64,000 nucleotides of DNA from Symsagittifera roscoffensis. Taxonomy: Eukaryota > Xenacoelomorpha > Acoela > Convolutidae. Each line of letters begins with the position of its first letter. Position 1 is the first letter of the stretch. The stretch spans positions 20,259,461 to 20,323,460 of the forward strand of contig NC_087070.1 of assembly GCF_963678635.1 (NCBI RefSeq), given 5' to 3'. Below are positions 1-11,514 of the stretch, piece by piece. Position numbers and translations under genes: made by a program. The notes under the pieces are model-generated. The model saw only the letters and a program-made list of their open reading frames with translations. It ran no database searches and had not been told where the DNA came from.

Positions 1-1847
1 TTTCTTAAGGTATTGGATTGTTTTATTTTGACATTAATTCAACATCACTTTTTCGGTGTTTTTATTTATCGTACAAAATTGAAAAATTACTTGGATGATA
101 TAAAATAAGGCAACCGTCTTCCGCGGCAAAAGCTAATGTAATCCAAGAGGAGCTGTCAAATTGACGCAATCTGTCAAAGCTAATTACCATTTGCTGCTGC
201 CATCAGCCAAAAAAGACCACCAGAGGGTCATCATCTTCATCAGCCTGTTTATCTAACGGCAAAATGGTTATTCAGATGTTAATTGAGCTCAATAATTAAA
301 AGAAAGGATGACTTAAAAGAATGAAGATGGATGTTTTTGATCAAAATTTCAAGAAAAAATAGTAAAAATCAGCTGAAAAATAATTCAATGCTATGAAAAG
401 GATTTCTTTGCTTAAGTTTCAAAACCGGAAGACTCTGAAAAGCATTTGTCAAGTACATCCATCAACAAGAGTCAACTTTTGAAGCAAATGTTCTGATTCG
501 ATCCGTCTCAACCATTTCACTACATTATTGCCAGGACTTAACACAGTTTTGTTTTTGGGTATATCAAAGAGTAAGTTCTGATCAATACGCCGTCTGTACG
601 CCAAGATATTACCTGTTTCGAGGTTCCTGCTTCTAATTAGTTCAATATTACTCTCACTTTGATTTTCCATAACCTCAATAAATCTATATAACAAAGCATT
701 GGTTCTGCGTGGCTTTAACTGCGGAGAAAGACTTAAACTCCAATCACAGGGCAAGTCTTACTGATTAGAAATGTAAGTTCGGATTAAGTTAGATAGATCA
801 AGATTGATTAGTGCTCAAATTAACAAGATAATACCTTCTCTGATTATAAAGATAAAAACTCAAAACAAATGACTTAAAGAACGTCTTTGACTACCTGGTT
901 GCAATTATCAGGTTCAATAAAAATTTTGTATTTCAATCAGTCTGAACTTTTCAAACCAAAGCGTTGATTTCTTAGTTTTTCTGAGTTATAAAGCATTATA
1001 AATTGTAGTAGCATATTTTGGCTATAATCTGGTGGTGATGATCTAGAGAGTCGATGACTTAAATTGAGAGGAACCATCGCTTGATTGCAAGATTGAAGGT
1101 CTCAAGCAGTTTAAAGTTAAAGTTAGCTAGATTTGATTCTATCGCGCACCTACTGATTGCAAGATTTCCCACAAATTTTTCAGAAAAATTATTGTTAAAT
1201 CAGTTCACTTAAGAAAAATGCTTATCTTGAAGGTTCTCTTTTGTATAGAAAATTGTGAGCTTATCTGCTTTCCTGATGCTAGTTTATGTTTTGCTGAAAA
1301 ATTTACGAAAACTTTGTGAACAGAATTGGTTAACACGTAGGTTCTCAGCTAATAATGCAAAATGGTTGTCTTATGATCGGTATTCTATTTTGGCCTGTTT
1401 GCTTGGTCATGTTGAATAGCGTTTAAAACAAATCCGTTTTTTTGTCTTTGATAGAGCGGTAGCGTTCTTGATGGAGTCGCAAGATTTTGTCTCGTGATTG
1501 GTTTGCAATTTTAGGATTTGGGAAACGGAGAAACCCGGTTCATCGTTTGTGTTCCGTTCTTTAAAATCTTTTTTTTTAGTTGCGTTAAAAAATATATTTA
1601 AGCCTGTAGGAATAATTTGAGTACTGATAAAGAAAAACCTCCAAAAAACTTCACGAAAATTATTTTCGCTAAAAATGCCTTTTTGGTCAATCCTGAGCGT
1701 GTATATTGCATCTAGATCAAATGCTTCTTGAATAAGTGAGAAACAACCCTATAAGTTGAAGCATGCGCAAACAATATTCAGTTTTGACCGGCCAAAAAAG
1801 TTATCTGGGAAATTTCGATCTTGCTATATGGCATATTTAAATAGTAT
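1..1847. other. Non-coding stretch, one doubtful ORF
   Basis: AT-rich sequence with no recognisable gene, RNA or transposon end. The only long open frame is on the minus strand at 449-754, listed separately. Confidence 0.5.
449..754 (-). CDS. Possible lone exon, unknown protein
   Basis: I do not recognise this protein. An open frame of about 100 codons has balanced amino-acid use (for example NQSESNIELIRSRN and VVKWLRRIESEHLLQK), unlike the Phe/Asn/Lys-rich chance frames nearby. Its apparent first codon is TTG, so it is not a natural start; a pyrimidine-rich CAG acceptor-like site lies just inside the upstream end, and an ACAG/GTAATA donor-like site lies inside the frame. It could be an exon of a gene whose other exons are outside the window, a relic, or chance. 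No neighbour supports it. Confidence 0.2.
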   Translation of the reverse strand: MPCDWSLSLSPQLKPRRTNALLYRFIEVMENQSESNIELIRSRNLETGNILAYRRRIDQNLLFDIPKNKTVLSPGNNVVKWLRRIESEHLLQKLTLVDGCT

Positions 1848-2891
1848 ACAAAACTGCTCGTACCAAGGGCGAAGCCCTGAATGTTCCGACTGCCTTTTAA
1901 GATTTATGGAGCAGTAATAACATAACGAAATTGAATGTAATAAAAAAAAATGATTTTTTTTTCTGAAATTTGAAAATGTTTATAAAAATCATCTCCCCAC
2001 AAGCCAAATAAAGTACAAAAGGATAGATTTCGCTCATTGTATTAAATCAATTATGGCAAATCTCTTTATGGCAAATCCTTATTAATCTCCACTTACGCGT
2101 TACTAGCGCGAAATATATCGCGCGTTAATTGTCCCAAATTGGCCAAAATGGAAATCTTTAACCCCCCATAACTTTGCGAAAAAAAATACAGGTGAAATAT
2201 CTTTTCAAATTTAAGCTCAGGACAACAATACTTTTTGAATGATATATAAAAAATTCGTAATCGAAGGTCCGAACAATAACGAAGCAAAAAATTTTCAAGT
2301 CTACTTTTAAACTACTGTAGATTGTAGATCATTTTTTGGAATTCGACCGTCTTCTTTTATTGTTCCAACTTTCAATACGAAAGTAACGGAATATTTGTGC
2401 TCGGTGTGGGTTTTTTTTCTTCAGACAATTTTCGACTTTTTAACTAGCCATTTTTGACGGAATATTTCAGTGGCTTTAAAAGGTATTGTTGTCCTGAGCT
2501 TAAATTTGAAAAGATATCACACCTGTGATCATTTTTCGTAAAGTTATGGGGGTTTAAGGATTACCATTTTGGCCAATTTTGGTTAATTAACGCGCGATAT
2601 ATTTCACGCTAATAGTGCGTAAGCGGAGATTTAATCCGTCTTAGAGTTCGTTCCAAATTGGTTGAAAGAAGTTTATTTGCCATAATAGATTTGTTACAAG
2701 GAGCAAAATTTATACTTTTGTTCTTTAGATGGTGTGTGGGGGGATGATTTTCATAAATAATTTCAAATTTAAGAAAAAAAAACTTTTCATTTTATTTTAT
2801 TACATTTATTTTTTTAATGTTATTACTGCTCCATAAACTTTAAAAGGCAGTCGGAATTTTCAGGGCTTAGCCCTGATAGAGCAGTCTTGTT
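1848..2891. mobile_element. Foldback (long-TIR) DNA element, family F1
   Basis: The two halves are inverted copies of each other. The left arm (about 1848-2290) begins CAAAACTGCTCGTACCAAGG; the right arm (about 2355-2891) ends with the reverse complement, GAGCAGTCTTGT. Matching landmarks in both arms include TTATGGAGCAGTAATAACAT, the CGCGCGTTAATT block and a CAGGTGAAATATC block. Close to each end is a small hairpin (GGGCGAAGCCC left, TCAGGGCTTAGCCCTGA right). There is no transposase, so it is non-autonomous. A second full copy is at 13504-14998 and half copies occur elsewhere. Confidence 0.8.
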
Positions 2892-3049
2892 CTTTTTAGT
2901 AAAATGTATCCAGTGTACTATTAGGATGGGCGAAGCCGGGGAAGGAATGGATGAATGATAAATTATTTCACCATCGAGATCCAATTGAAATAAACTAACA
3001 CTTCTTTCTTTGACACAAAGGTCGACAACGTCTCCTAAATTTCGTGTTC

Positions 3050-3416
3050 AGACTTTCGAGGAAAACGGAATAATTATGCATGGGGTGTTTTTTATTCAGT
3101 CAAATTTTGGCGATCTAAATACTGGTTTTTAACAGTAGTCGCAATGAGGATATTGACACCTGAAATCACCTGTAAAATATGTATCACTTCTAATCATTTT
3201 TTGCAAAATTTTGCAAGTTTGACTATTGACAATTTAGCCATGCTATAGACTAATTTATGCGCACTTGTTTTCAGATTTCTTACGATTCAATTTTTCACAT
3301 TTGATCTCTTATATTGTCAAAAATTTATACTTTCAAGGATTTTTTTTCCAAAAACTGCTCGATATCCATTAAGCGTGCAGTCGGAATATTCAAGTCTTTG
3401 CCTTATAGGAGCATTC
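3050..3416 (-). repeat. Half copy of foldback relative, family F2
   Basis: Read on the minus strand, this ends in the family terminus (CAAGAATGCTCCTATAAGGC, then ATTCCGACTGC and TTAATGGATATCGAGCAG). The order of blocks matches the F2 copies at 8647, 9510 and 24716. Only one arm is visible and the terminal hairpin is decayed. Confidence 0.6.
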
Positions 3417-4002
3417 TTGATTGTTTTAATAGTGTTTCAACAATTCTTTTTTATTTCTAATTATTTGAATAGTTTTAGTTGCAGAAACTTTTTCCTCCAA
3501 ATTAAATGATTTTTTTTTACGGCTAGAGATACCTACTTTAGGTACTGCTTGCACTGCGACTGCTAATGATTAAAAAATTTGTTCTTGGGAAACAAATAGA
3601 TTTAATGAGTTATCTTTTTTCCACATCGAAGTTGTCATCAAAGTAGAGGAAAAAACCCAAAAAATTGCTTTTCTCTATAATAAAAAAAATTTCATGAGTT
3701 GTTTCATGAAGTTGAAACCATCAATTTTGCTCAACATTTACAAAGTTTAATCGTTCCTCTTCAGTTCAATAACAGTTCAAAGCATAATTTTAAGATAGTA
3801 AACAAATTCTTGCAAACTTTTTGGCTTGTCAATCTAAGCTAATTTTGAAGGTCTCTACCCTTTTTGAGGGTTCGAATGTGAAGATTATTGATTTCTTTTT
3901 AAACACAAGAAAACTGACAACAGATGTAGATTGTAAGATAATGTTTCCGAAAGATACTACTTCTAAGTGGTTTTGATCCTCAATTACTTGGTAGTGTGGT
4001 AT
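3417..4002. other. Non-coding spacer
   Basis: AT-rich sequence between the F2 repeat and the 5' LTR at 4003. I see no gene or repeat in it. Confidence 0.5.
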
Positions 4003-4247
4003 TGCTGCTACAGCAGCCTTGAGATGTTATGTTATTATATGCATATTCATTTTTTAAATTATATTCTCAAGGCCATTATGTGGCGATCTAAAACGTGCAT
4101 GACTACTAGTCAGTCTTCCGTGCAAAAATACGGATCTCAGTAACCATACTATAGCAATGCTCAGAAAAAAACTTGAGATCAGTCTAAATTTATCATTATC
4201 TCTTATCTGTTTTCCTTTATCAGAAAATAACACTTCACGTTATCACA
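4003..4247 (+). repeat. 5' LTR of the 4-8.5 kb element
   Basis: Starts TGCTGCTACAGCA and ends CACGTTATCACA. It aligns with 8314-8556 over its full length through shared blocks such as TTGAGATGTTATGTTATTA, TACGGATCTCAGTAA and TTGAGATCAGTCTA. It has the TG...CA ends usual for LTRs. Confidence 0.85.
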
Positions 4248-4266
4248 TGGCGCAGCCAGCAGGATT
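4248..4266 (+). promoter_or_regulatory. Primer-binding site, tRNA-Ser type
   Basis: TGGCGCAGCCAGCAGGATT directly follows the terminal CA of the 5' LTR. It begins with TGG, the complement of the tRNA CCA tail, and differs at only two positions from the complement of a known insect-type tRNA-Ser 3' end (TGGCGCAGCCGGTAGGATT). Use as a minus-strand primer site is inferred from position and this match. Confidence 0.75.
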
Positions 4267-4346
4267 TATGTCTCATTATAGCAGGACCGGCTGATTCCTG
4301 TAAACTGGAATACTGCGCAGTCTGACCCGCCTTGGAACTTTAAACT

Positions 4347-4948
4347 TTGGTTCGGTCAATTTTAACTGGCAGTTACGGTGAAGTGAAGGAAAAAGTAAAT
4401 CAAGAGATATTGTTGGAAGATCCGACGCCAGTTTTAGAACAACCGATTCCAAGACCAGAAACAGAACAAACAAATGAAGATGCGCAATCAGTTACCGATA
4501 GGGAAGCAAGAGACAAGTTGGCTCAAGACAGAGTTCTGCTAGAGAATGAGGAGACAAGAGAAAGAGGACGTAAAGTCGGTCATAATGTTTTTTTTTACAA
4601 CGAAGTGCAGAAACGACTCATATTTCTAGCGCTAGATACGGAAGGAAAAGAAAACGTTTTGTCAAGAAAAACCCACATATGGAAGTATCTAAGCTTGGGT
4701 TTCGAGAATTGGTGAGATTGACTAAAGTTTCTTTTGTGAAAACACAAAGCGTCACGTATGAGCGGTACAAACTGTTCAATATATCACAAGAATTAGAAGA
4801 AACCCTGGAAGCATTTGATACGGCTCTAACTGCACAGGAAGCAAAGATGAAACTGGGTACACTTGAAGAAGAGTTAGTTAGAGACGTATTCATAAGCTTA
4901 ATACAAGATACGCTAACTTTTAAATTTTTCCACCAAACGAAGAACTAA
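4347..4948 (+). pseudogene. gag remnant of the Ty3/gypsy-like element
   Basis: Two overlapping frames (4347-4715 and 4679-4948) together cover a gag-like capsid segment. The second contains a helix-rich stretch ending LGTLEEELVRDVFISLIQDTL, which matches the usual pattern of Ty3/gypsy gag proteins near the capsid C-terminus (a Leu-Glu-Glu-Glu-Leu...Arg-Asp core). The frame change near 4700 shows it is broken. No zinc knuckle is visible. Gag would form the virus-like particle. Confidence 0.65.
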
Positions 4949-5549
4949 AGAGAGCTTGAAAATTCGAACAAAGCAAACACACTACATAGGCTTTTCATAA
5001 AATCAAATGCCACGACTGCAAGCGCAGGTCAGTCCAATGGGGCTCAAATAAAGATCAAACAAGAACCTATCATGGCAATAGGCAAAAAGGGTCCAAACAA
5101 TAGAAGACAGTTTAGAGAACAATATAAAAAAAAGGACAAACGAACCAAACAGCAAGGTAAGGTCCCGGACTGTAAAACCATGTACTAGATAGTGAAAAGC
5201 GTTTGGGGATGGTAATTCGAAAAACAACAAAAGATTGGAAACAACATTTTTCTGAAAAAATGAAGAAAAAAAAATTTTGACCGAAAAAGAAAATCAAAAA
5301 ACCTTGTTGTGAACTCAAAATTTAAATAATCTTCATGCCCAATACAAAACAAGGGTAGAAGAATACCGATCCACATTTAGAAAAAAGTGCAAGCTGAGCT
5401 TCATAATCTTCTAAAAAAAGGACACAACAACTAGATAAACATACCAGCGATTGCTTCATAGATGCAAAAGTCATCAGAGTAAAAAAAGATGAAACGAATT
5501 AAATTGGCGTTGTACGCAAAATTCAATTAAGAGGCAATTGTTGAAAATT

Positions 5550-6060
5550 AAGTATAAGATGCTAAATATTGATGAACTGCTTGATGGAGTTAGTCAAATA
5601 GTAACAGTGAAGACAAAAGGAACGTTGTATTTCAAAGTTCTAGACCTAAAATACGCTTATAGTCAACTAAATCTAAGTGCTGAAACAGCCAAGCAGTGAA
5701 GTTTTAACAGGCAACAAGCATATGCAACACGTGGACAGGCAACAACTACATACAGATTTCTCACCGGATTTTTTGGTCTGGCCGTCATGAAAGCAGAGTT
5801 TCAAAAGCAATAGATCGAATTATAGACTACGCTAAGAACACGTTTTGCTCTTTGGATGATATTCTGATTGTTTCAAAAGGCGATAAACAAGAACACAAAA
5901 AATTAGTTCTGGAATTATTAAAAATACTCGATGATGAGAATCTTGCTCTAAAACTGTCCAAATGAAAGTTTTTCGAAACTGATGTAAATGAGCTGGTTCA
6001 TAAATTGTCACCGAGCGGAATGACACCGAAAAAAAACAGCGATGAGACTAAAACTAAACC
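5550..6060 (+). pseudogene. Reverse transcriptase remnant
   Basis: Conserved RT blocks can be read in order: FKVLDLKYAYSQLNL (motif A, with the first catalytic Asp), YRFLTGFFGLAVMKAEFQ (motif B region) and SLDDILIVS (motif C, a variant of YxDD). A stop follows motif A (5696-5698) and others lie after motif B and before the thumb; frames change between A and B. It belongs to the pol gene of the surrounding element. Confidence 0.8.
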
Positions 6061-6227
6061 CACCATTATGACGTAAGCAACATTGATATTTTATGGAAAG
6101 CATTGTTCATCTGTCAAAAACTATCCCAAGCGCAGCAAACTTGACAGATAAGCTTAGAGCACCATTACGGCAGGAAAATGCTCAGACAAAAAATGAAAAA
6201 CATAATGCGATCGGTTGAACAATTCGA

Positions 6228-6917
6228 ATGGGGGAAGAACACTCTGATATATTAAGAGCAATCAAAAAAGTGGTAGCAAATATCGACCAAATCGACTACT
6301 ATGCCCCATGGAATAGTACCCGAGTGAAATGCGATGCCAGCCATAGCGGTCTAATCGAAACTCTCCAACAGAAAGTTGGGGATGGGGATTGGATACCAAT
6401 TGCATTTGCAGCACGCTACTTAAACTCCTAATAAAAAAAATACTTGGTCAACGAGTTGGAACTGCTCGCAGTAGTATGGTCAGTAGACCGATTAAAACAC
6501 TATATTTTGCGAAAGAATATCTTAATAGCCACAGATCATAAGGCATTAACGTCCGATCTAGATGAAAACCGGTCTAATAAAACGTACCAACCCCGGCTTC
6601 CTAGATGAGTGGATAGATTATAACCCTATCAGTTTAAAGTAGTATACAATTCGGGGAAAGATATGGGTATAGTAGATTATCTAACGAGAAAGCCAAATGA
6701 TGAACCGTCGCCAGAATCGGAACTAGATAAAAAGATCGTGGTGAACATTATAGACAGCTTTCACAAAGCTCTCGACTGCTTGAGCAGTCGTCTTAATGAT
6801 ACAGGGGAGCTCGAACGGAACGAATTAGTTAAAGAAAAATCTAAAGCCAAAAGAAGCATTTCTAATCGAAACACGTCATCTCTAAGTTGCTATGGCAACC
6901 GAAGCGGTCAAAATTGA
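6228..6917 (+). pseudogene. RNase H and linker remnant of pol
   Basis: The frame at 6228-6431 carries VKCDASHSGLIETLQQ, the first catalytic-Asp block of Ty3/gypsy RNase H. It is followed, after stops, by LVNELELLAVVWSVDRLKHY and ATDHKAL (next conserved blocks), then YNSGKDMGIVDYLTRKP, the RNase H/integrase linker motif. Two adjacent stops at about 6430 and a further frame change break it. Confidence 0.75.
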
Positions 6918-7399
6918 ACAAAGCTCGACCGGAACGAAAGCAATCTAAGTTCACGATTTTCAAAACTGCAATGAGGCAGTTTGTACGATTAATCAGTACA
7001 GTTTGTTGGAAGAATTTCAGAAAAATTATATAGAAAAGACGGAGCGCGAGAAAACGAAAAAAAAATGAGAGATGAACAATGACGAAAGCAAACCAGAGAG
7101 GGGAAAGGCTAGAATGCAGTAGGAACGCAGGAGAGACAAGCGGGAAACACTAATCCACTATGGCACCAGTTGTCGATGACAGTATCCTCGTGGACAACAG
7201 GTTGGCAGTCCCGGGTCAGTTCTCGAACGAATTCATCGCGAGCATACCGGCCAGGAGGCAATGTTCGATGTCTCTTATCACTTGTGGTGACCACATATGC
7301 ATGAGGACATTGTCAGTCCAGCTGAGGAGTCTAGGAGCTGCACCCGCTATGGTAAGAATGCTGAATAAATCATTTCTAAAATTGCCGCGCAGCCGGGAC

Positions 7400-7984
7400 A
7401 AGAATTAAAGCTAGATTACGCCGCACCATTTGAAGAGCATAAAGGAAAGAAGATCTATTCGCTACAGGCGATCGATCGGTACTCAAAATTGGTTAAGATC
7501 ACAAATTCTAGTGGGAGCAAATCATCGATTAAAATTTTTACGTACAAATATTGATACCCATGGGAAAACGGAATCAACAAAAACCGATAAATTTTCTGGT
7601 TTTAAGAGCAAAGAGATTAAGAACTCCTGTTCTGAGAATAATAAAGAACAAAATTTCTGCCCAGTGGGCGACCACCGAGGGTGTGGCTTAGTCGAACGAA
7701 TGATACAGACAATTAAACGAAGACTTTGGGAGATGCTCTCGAACGAAAACCAGAACATGACGCCGGAAAAGTGGGAAGGGTTAGCGGATCAGGTGCTAAC
7801 CAGGGGTGTACAGAAATTGGTGGAGAAAATTTTGACATCACAAAAAGATGAAGCAGAGGACGCCCCTCCCGGGTTTTTAGACAACTCAGGGCATGAAGAC
7901 GGATCAACAGCGGTGAGAAGCAGCGCCAGGTCCACCAAAAATCAGAGACCCAACAACACATTCGGTAAAGCTAATCTGCTCTGA
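7400..7984 (+). pseudogene. Integrase remnant
   Basis: LDYAAPFEEHKGKKIYSLQA holds the first Asp of an integrase catalytic core, followed by IDRYSKLVKI. About 90 codons on, after frameshifts, GLVERMIQTIKRRLWEML carries the last Glu of the DDE triad. The zinc-binding N-terminus is not recognisable. The open frame 7430-7984 mixes true and false frames. Confidence 0.65.
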
Positions 7985-8313
7985 AGCAGATTTTAGGGAT
8001 CTGAACAAAGCGGCTCTAGAATTGACCGCATATACCTGGCTACATTCAAGACGAACCATTGAAGACGCGCTTTGGTCTTTCAGAGCGGCACCTATTTCGA
8101 AGCAAATTCGGTTGCGCACCTCTCGACATTACAAAAACCTGGAATGCAGCGTGGAGAGTGCCACTTCAGTTCGGAACGACCGAGTAAGAGAGAGGCAGCT
8201 CAACGGAAAAACTGAAAAACAAACCTTTTTAAACTGAGTAACAGAACTTTCATAATTATTCAAATTTTGTATTTTGCCATATAAAAACTTTTGTCCTCAG
8301 GCGAACATGATTT

Positions 8314-8556
8314 TGCTGCTACAGCAAGCTTGAGATGTTATGTTATTACATGCTTATTCATTATTGCTATTTTTTCTCAAGGCCATAATGACCCATCTAA
8401 AGCGTTCATAACTGTTAGTTAGTCTTCTGTGCCAAGATACGGATCTCAGTAAGCATGCTGTTGCAATGCTCAGAAAAAATTTGAGATCAGTCTACATTTT
8501 TCATCATCTCTTATCTGTTTTCACTCATCGGTAAAGTTAAACTTCACGTTATCACA
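8314..8556 (+). repeat. 3' LTR of the 4-8.5 kb element
   Basis: Direct repeat of 4003-4247, starting TGCTGCTACAGCAAGCTTG and ending CACGTTATCACA. The purine tract expected just upstream is not evident. Confidence 0.85.
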
Positions 8557-8646
8557 GTTTAGAGTCAAGTTAGTAGCTATCAATTGGCTCTTTGACGCTC
8601 TATGTTTATTTTGAAAACTGCTAATAAAATAAATCTAAAATAGTAA

Positions 8647-8975
8647 CAAGACTGTTCTTATATCAGGGCAAAGCCCTGAATGTTCCGACTGCCCCTTAAT
8701 GCATATCGAATAGTTTTTTTGGAAAACGAAGATATTGAAAAATTATAAATTTTAGACAACATCAAAGATCAAAGGTGAAAATTTTAGTCGTACGAAATAA
8801 ATACGACCAATTAGTTTGCCTCGATTCAATTTGGAACGATTGTTTGATACGGGATAATTTGCCTTGCTTAAACAAATTGAGTAAAGCTTTCATCAGGATT
8901 ATTAATAAAATCTTAAAAAGCGCATAAATTAGTCCAGAGCATGGCCAAATTGACAAAATTTAAACTCCCAGAACT
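8647..8975 (+). repeat. F2 foldback-type half element, duplicated copy 1
   Basis: Begins CAAGACTGTTCTTATATCAG, followed by the hairpin TCAGGGCAAAGCCCTGA and ATGTTCCGACTGCCCCTTAA. The later blocks (CGACCAATTAG, CAATTTGGAACGATTG, AAATTAGTCCAGA) recur in the other F2 copies. No ORF of interest. Confidence 0.7.
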
Positions 8976-9509
8976 CCCGCACCTCTCGACATTACAAAAA
9001 CCTGGAATGCAGCGTGGAGAGTGCCACTTCAGTTCGGAACGACCGAGTAAGAGAGAGGCAGCTCAACGGAAAAACTGAAAAACAAACCTTTTTAAACTGA
9101 GTAACAGAACTTTCATAATTATTCAAATTTTGTATTTTGCCATATAAAAACTTTTGTCCTCAGGCGAACATGATTTTGCTGCTACAGCAAGCTTGAGATG
9201 TTATGTTATTACATGCTTATTCATTATTGCTATTTTTTCTCAAGGCCATAATGACCCATCTAAAGCGTTCATAACTGTTAGTTAGTCTTCTGTGCCAAGA
9301 TACGGATCTCAGTAAGCATGCTGTTGCAATGCTCAGAAAAAATTTGAGATCAGTCTACATTTTTCATAATCTCTTATCTGTTTTCACTCATCGGTAAAGT
9401 TAAACTTCACGTTATCACAGTTTAGAGTCAAGTTAGTAGCTATCAATTGGCTCTTTGACGCTCTATGTTTATTTTGAAAACTGCTAATAAAATAAATCTA
9501 AAATAGTAA

Positions 9510-10013
9510 CAAGACTGTTCTTATATCAGGGCAAAGCCCTGAATGTTCCGACTGCCCCTTAATGCATATCGAATAGTTTTTTTGGAAAACGAAGATATTG
9601 AAAAATTATAAATTTTAGACAACATCAAAGATCAAAGGTGAAAATTTTAGTCGTACGAAATAAATACGACCAATTAGTTTGCCTCGATTCAATTTGGAAC
9701 GATTGTTTGATACGGGATAATTTGCCTTGCTTAAACAAATTGAAAAAAGCTTTCATCAGGATTATTAATAAAATCTTCAAAAAGCGCATAAATTAGTCCA
9801 GAGCATGGCCAAATTGACAAAATTTAAACTCCCAGAACTTTGCAAAAAAATTGGAGATCAAACAGACTTTTAAATTAGATTTCACGGAGTTTATAATTTT
9901 CTGTTTATAATTATTTTCTGTTTATAATTATTTTTTCGATTGCCGAGTTTTGGCTGGATAAAAATACCATACCAAGCTTAAATATTCCGTTTTCTTTGAA
10001 AGTCGGAACAACA
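9510..10013 (+). repeat. F2 foldback-type half element, duplicated copy 2
   Basis: Same start as the copy at 8647 but running further, to the inner family block AATATTCCGTTTTCTTTGAA and GTCGGAACAACAA. A short local tandem repeat of TTTATAATTATTTTCTG lies at about 9893-9943. Confidence 0.7.
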
Positions 10014-10731
10014 AGATGATACCGAAACAGTTAACTCTGGGTCGCGTTAAAGTGTGCTCAGAGATCATTGAGTCATAAGACACAAAATAAGGGATGACTC
10101 AAAAAATAACCGAGGTTAAGTTACTAAAACCCAAAAAAATTTTCTTGTTGATCTTGAATAAAAGGTTTTAATTTAACTTAATTGGAGAAACAAGAAAAAT
10201 TAATTGCTTGATTTCAATGAAAAAGATGAATGTTTTGAGTTTAATGTAGTTATATGGTTTTAAGCAGTAATTAAACCTCCTGCGTGTTTTGGTATCAATT
10301 CTATAAAAAGAAATCATTAGTTTGAAGTAATTATAGCAAATGATTGAATTCAACAAAAATTTTGAATTTTATAAAATTCGAGTAGCGGATTAAAGAGTTG
10401 TTCCAAATTCAAGACGAAATGCCAAAAGTTAAAACATTTCACTTTATTTTGAAAGCTCGGATATAGAGGATGCTCTAATAAAATTTTCTGTGGTGTTTTG
10501 TATGTTCACCTTTCAACACGTCAAAAACTTATTTCGTCTGTTTTTTTTTAAAAAAAATAAATTCCGAAACTGCTTTGCTTTTCAAATTTGCTTTGCTTTT
10601 CAAAACTACATTTTTTGGTCAATCTAATCGAGACGTAGAAATTCCGCTGCAAAGTTTAAATGTTTAGTTTAGTCTAGTTTTCTCGGTTTTTCAGAGCCTT
10701 GTCTTATTTGCTGCTCCAGTTGAGAAGAATT
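10014..10731. other. Non-coding spacer
   Basis: AT-rich. It contains a short direct repeat of TTTGCTTTTCAAA near 10570-10605. No gene or transposon end was recognised. Confidence 0.5.
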
Positions 10732-10739
10732 TTTTCGGT

Positions 10740-11141
10740 CAGGGGTGGATCTAGATTTTTCTCGAAGGGGAGGGGCGGATTTTCAAAAATCTTTCGAAAA
10801 TTTTGTCGACCTTTTTTTTAGGTCAACCAAATTGATTTTCCGACGAGCTCTCTCAGAGACAGAGAAATAAAAAGACCCTGTTTTGGTTAAAGTTTCTGCG
10901 CCGCAGGCAAAACTTGGAAAAAAAACGGTCCAAAAAAGGCATTTTTAGGCACTTTTTGAAAAATTTGACCAAAAGTCGAACTTTTTCGGCGCGCGCTACC
11001 CCTCAAAATTAGTATATATTAGAAAAATTCTAGGGTCCGTTACAAAATATGGATATCTCAAAATAAAACAAAGGAGGACGTTCGGCTCAACCCCCCCCCC
11101 CCCCCCCCCCTCCTCCCCAACCCTGCCTAAATCCGCCCCTG
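10740..11141 (+). mobile_element. hAT-like MITE with 8-bp duplication
   Basis: Terminal inverted repeats CAGGGGTGGATCTAG (left) and CTAAATCCGCCCCTG (right) have the CAGGGG ends common in hAT non-autonomous elements. The flanks TTTTCGGT (10732-10739) and CTTTCGGT (11142-11149) match at 7 of 8 bases, the duplication length expected of hAT. The interior has no ORF and includes a run of about 20 C near 11091-11110. Related fragments occur at 16865, 29355, 57412 and 58535. Confidence 0.9.
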
Positions 11142-11514
11142 CTTTCGGTTGTTTTATTGAAGAATTTTGCTACTAAAAGAGAGCTACATAAGGAGTCGAA
11201 ATTTTTCTGGAGAAAAAAACTTACCCCGACTAATATGCGTCGCAACAAAAACCGAAATTTGTCTGGAGAAAAAACCATTCCGACCTCAATATTCCGCCAC
11301 ATTCTTCGAAAGTCGGAACCATAATCATAACAAAAAATTCGAATCGAGTACATCAAAGAACATTATAAACTTGAAACTTTAGTAACGCCGATTCCAATTC
11401 GAATGATCACCATGAGGCTACAAGCTAGTTTGCAGTTGTCATTGGAGTTGCCATATACTTGACCGTACAGAATTTTTTTAGAATGGATAATATTTGCTAG
11501 ATATCATAAGGGCA

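Larger units (their letters stand above)
4003..8556 (+). mobile_element. Decayed Ty3/gypsy-like LTR retrotransposon
   Basis: Two direct LTRs of 245 and 243 bp (4003-4247 and 8314-8556) flank a 4.07-kb interior in the order gag, RT, RNase H, integrase; this order is that of Ty3/gypsy elements. Every coding region is interrupted by stops and frameshifts, so the copy is dead and old; the LTRs differ at many positions. No clear target-site duplication is visible (flanks end gtat and start gttt). The 3' end, including the LTR, is duplicated in tandem downstream. Confidence 0.85.
8116..9839 (+). repeat. 863-bp tandem duplication spanning a 3' LTR
   Basis: The segment 8116-8975 is repeated almost exactly at 8979-9839, with the stray bases CCC at the join. 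Each unit contains the end of the retrotransposon interior, the whole 3' LTR (8314-8556; 9177-9419) and a flanking F2 repeat. Only a handful of differences are visible (tcatcatctc against tcataatctc, gagtaaagc against gaaaaaagc), so the duplication is far younger than the element itself. Confidence 0.95.

Noticed and set aside
11087-11356. Minus-strand frame of 89 codons ending in a run of Gly.
   Set aside because: The Gly run is only the translated poly-C tract of the hAT-like MITE; the frame crosses the MITE border.
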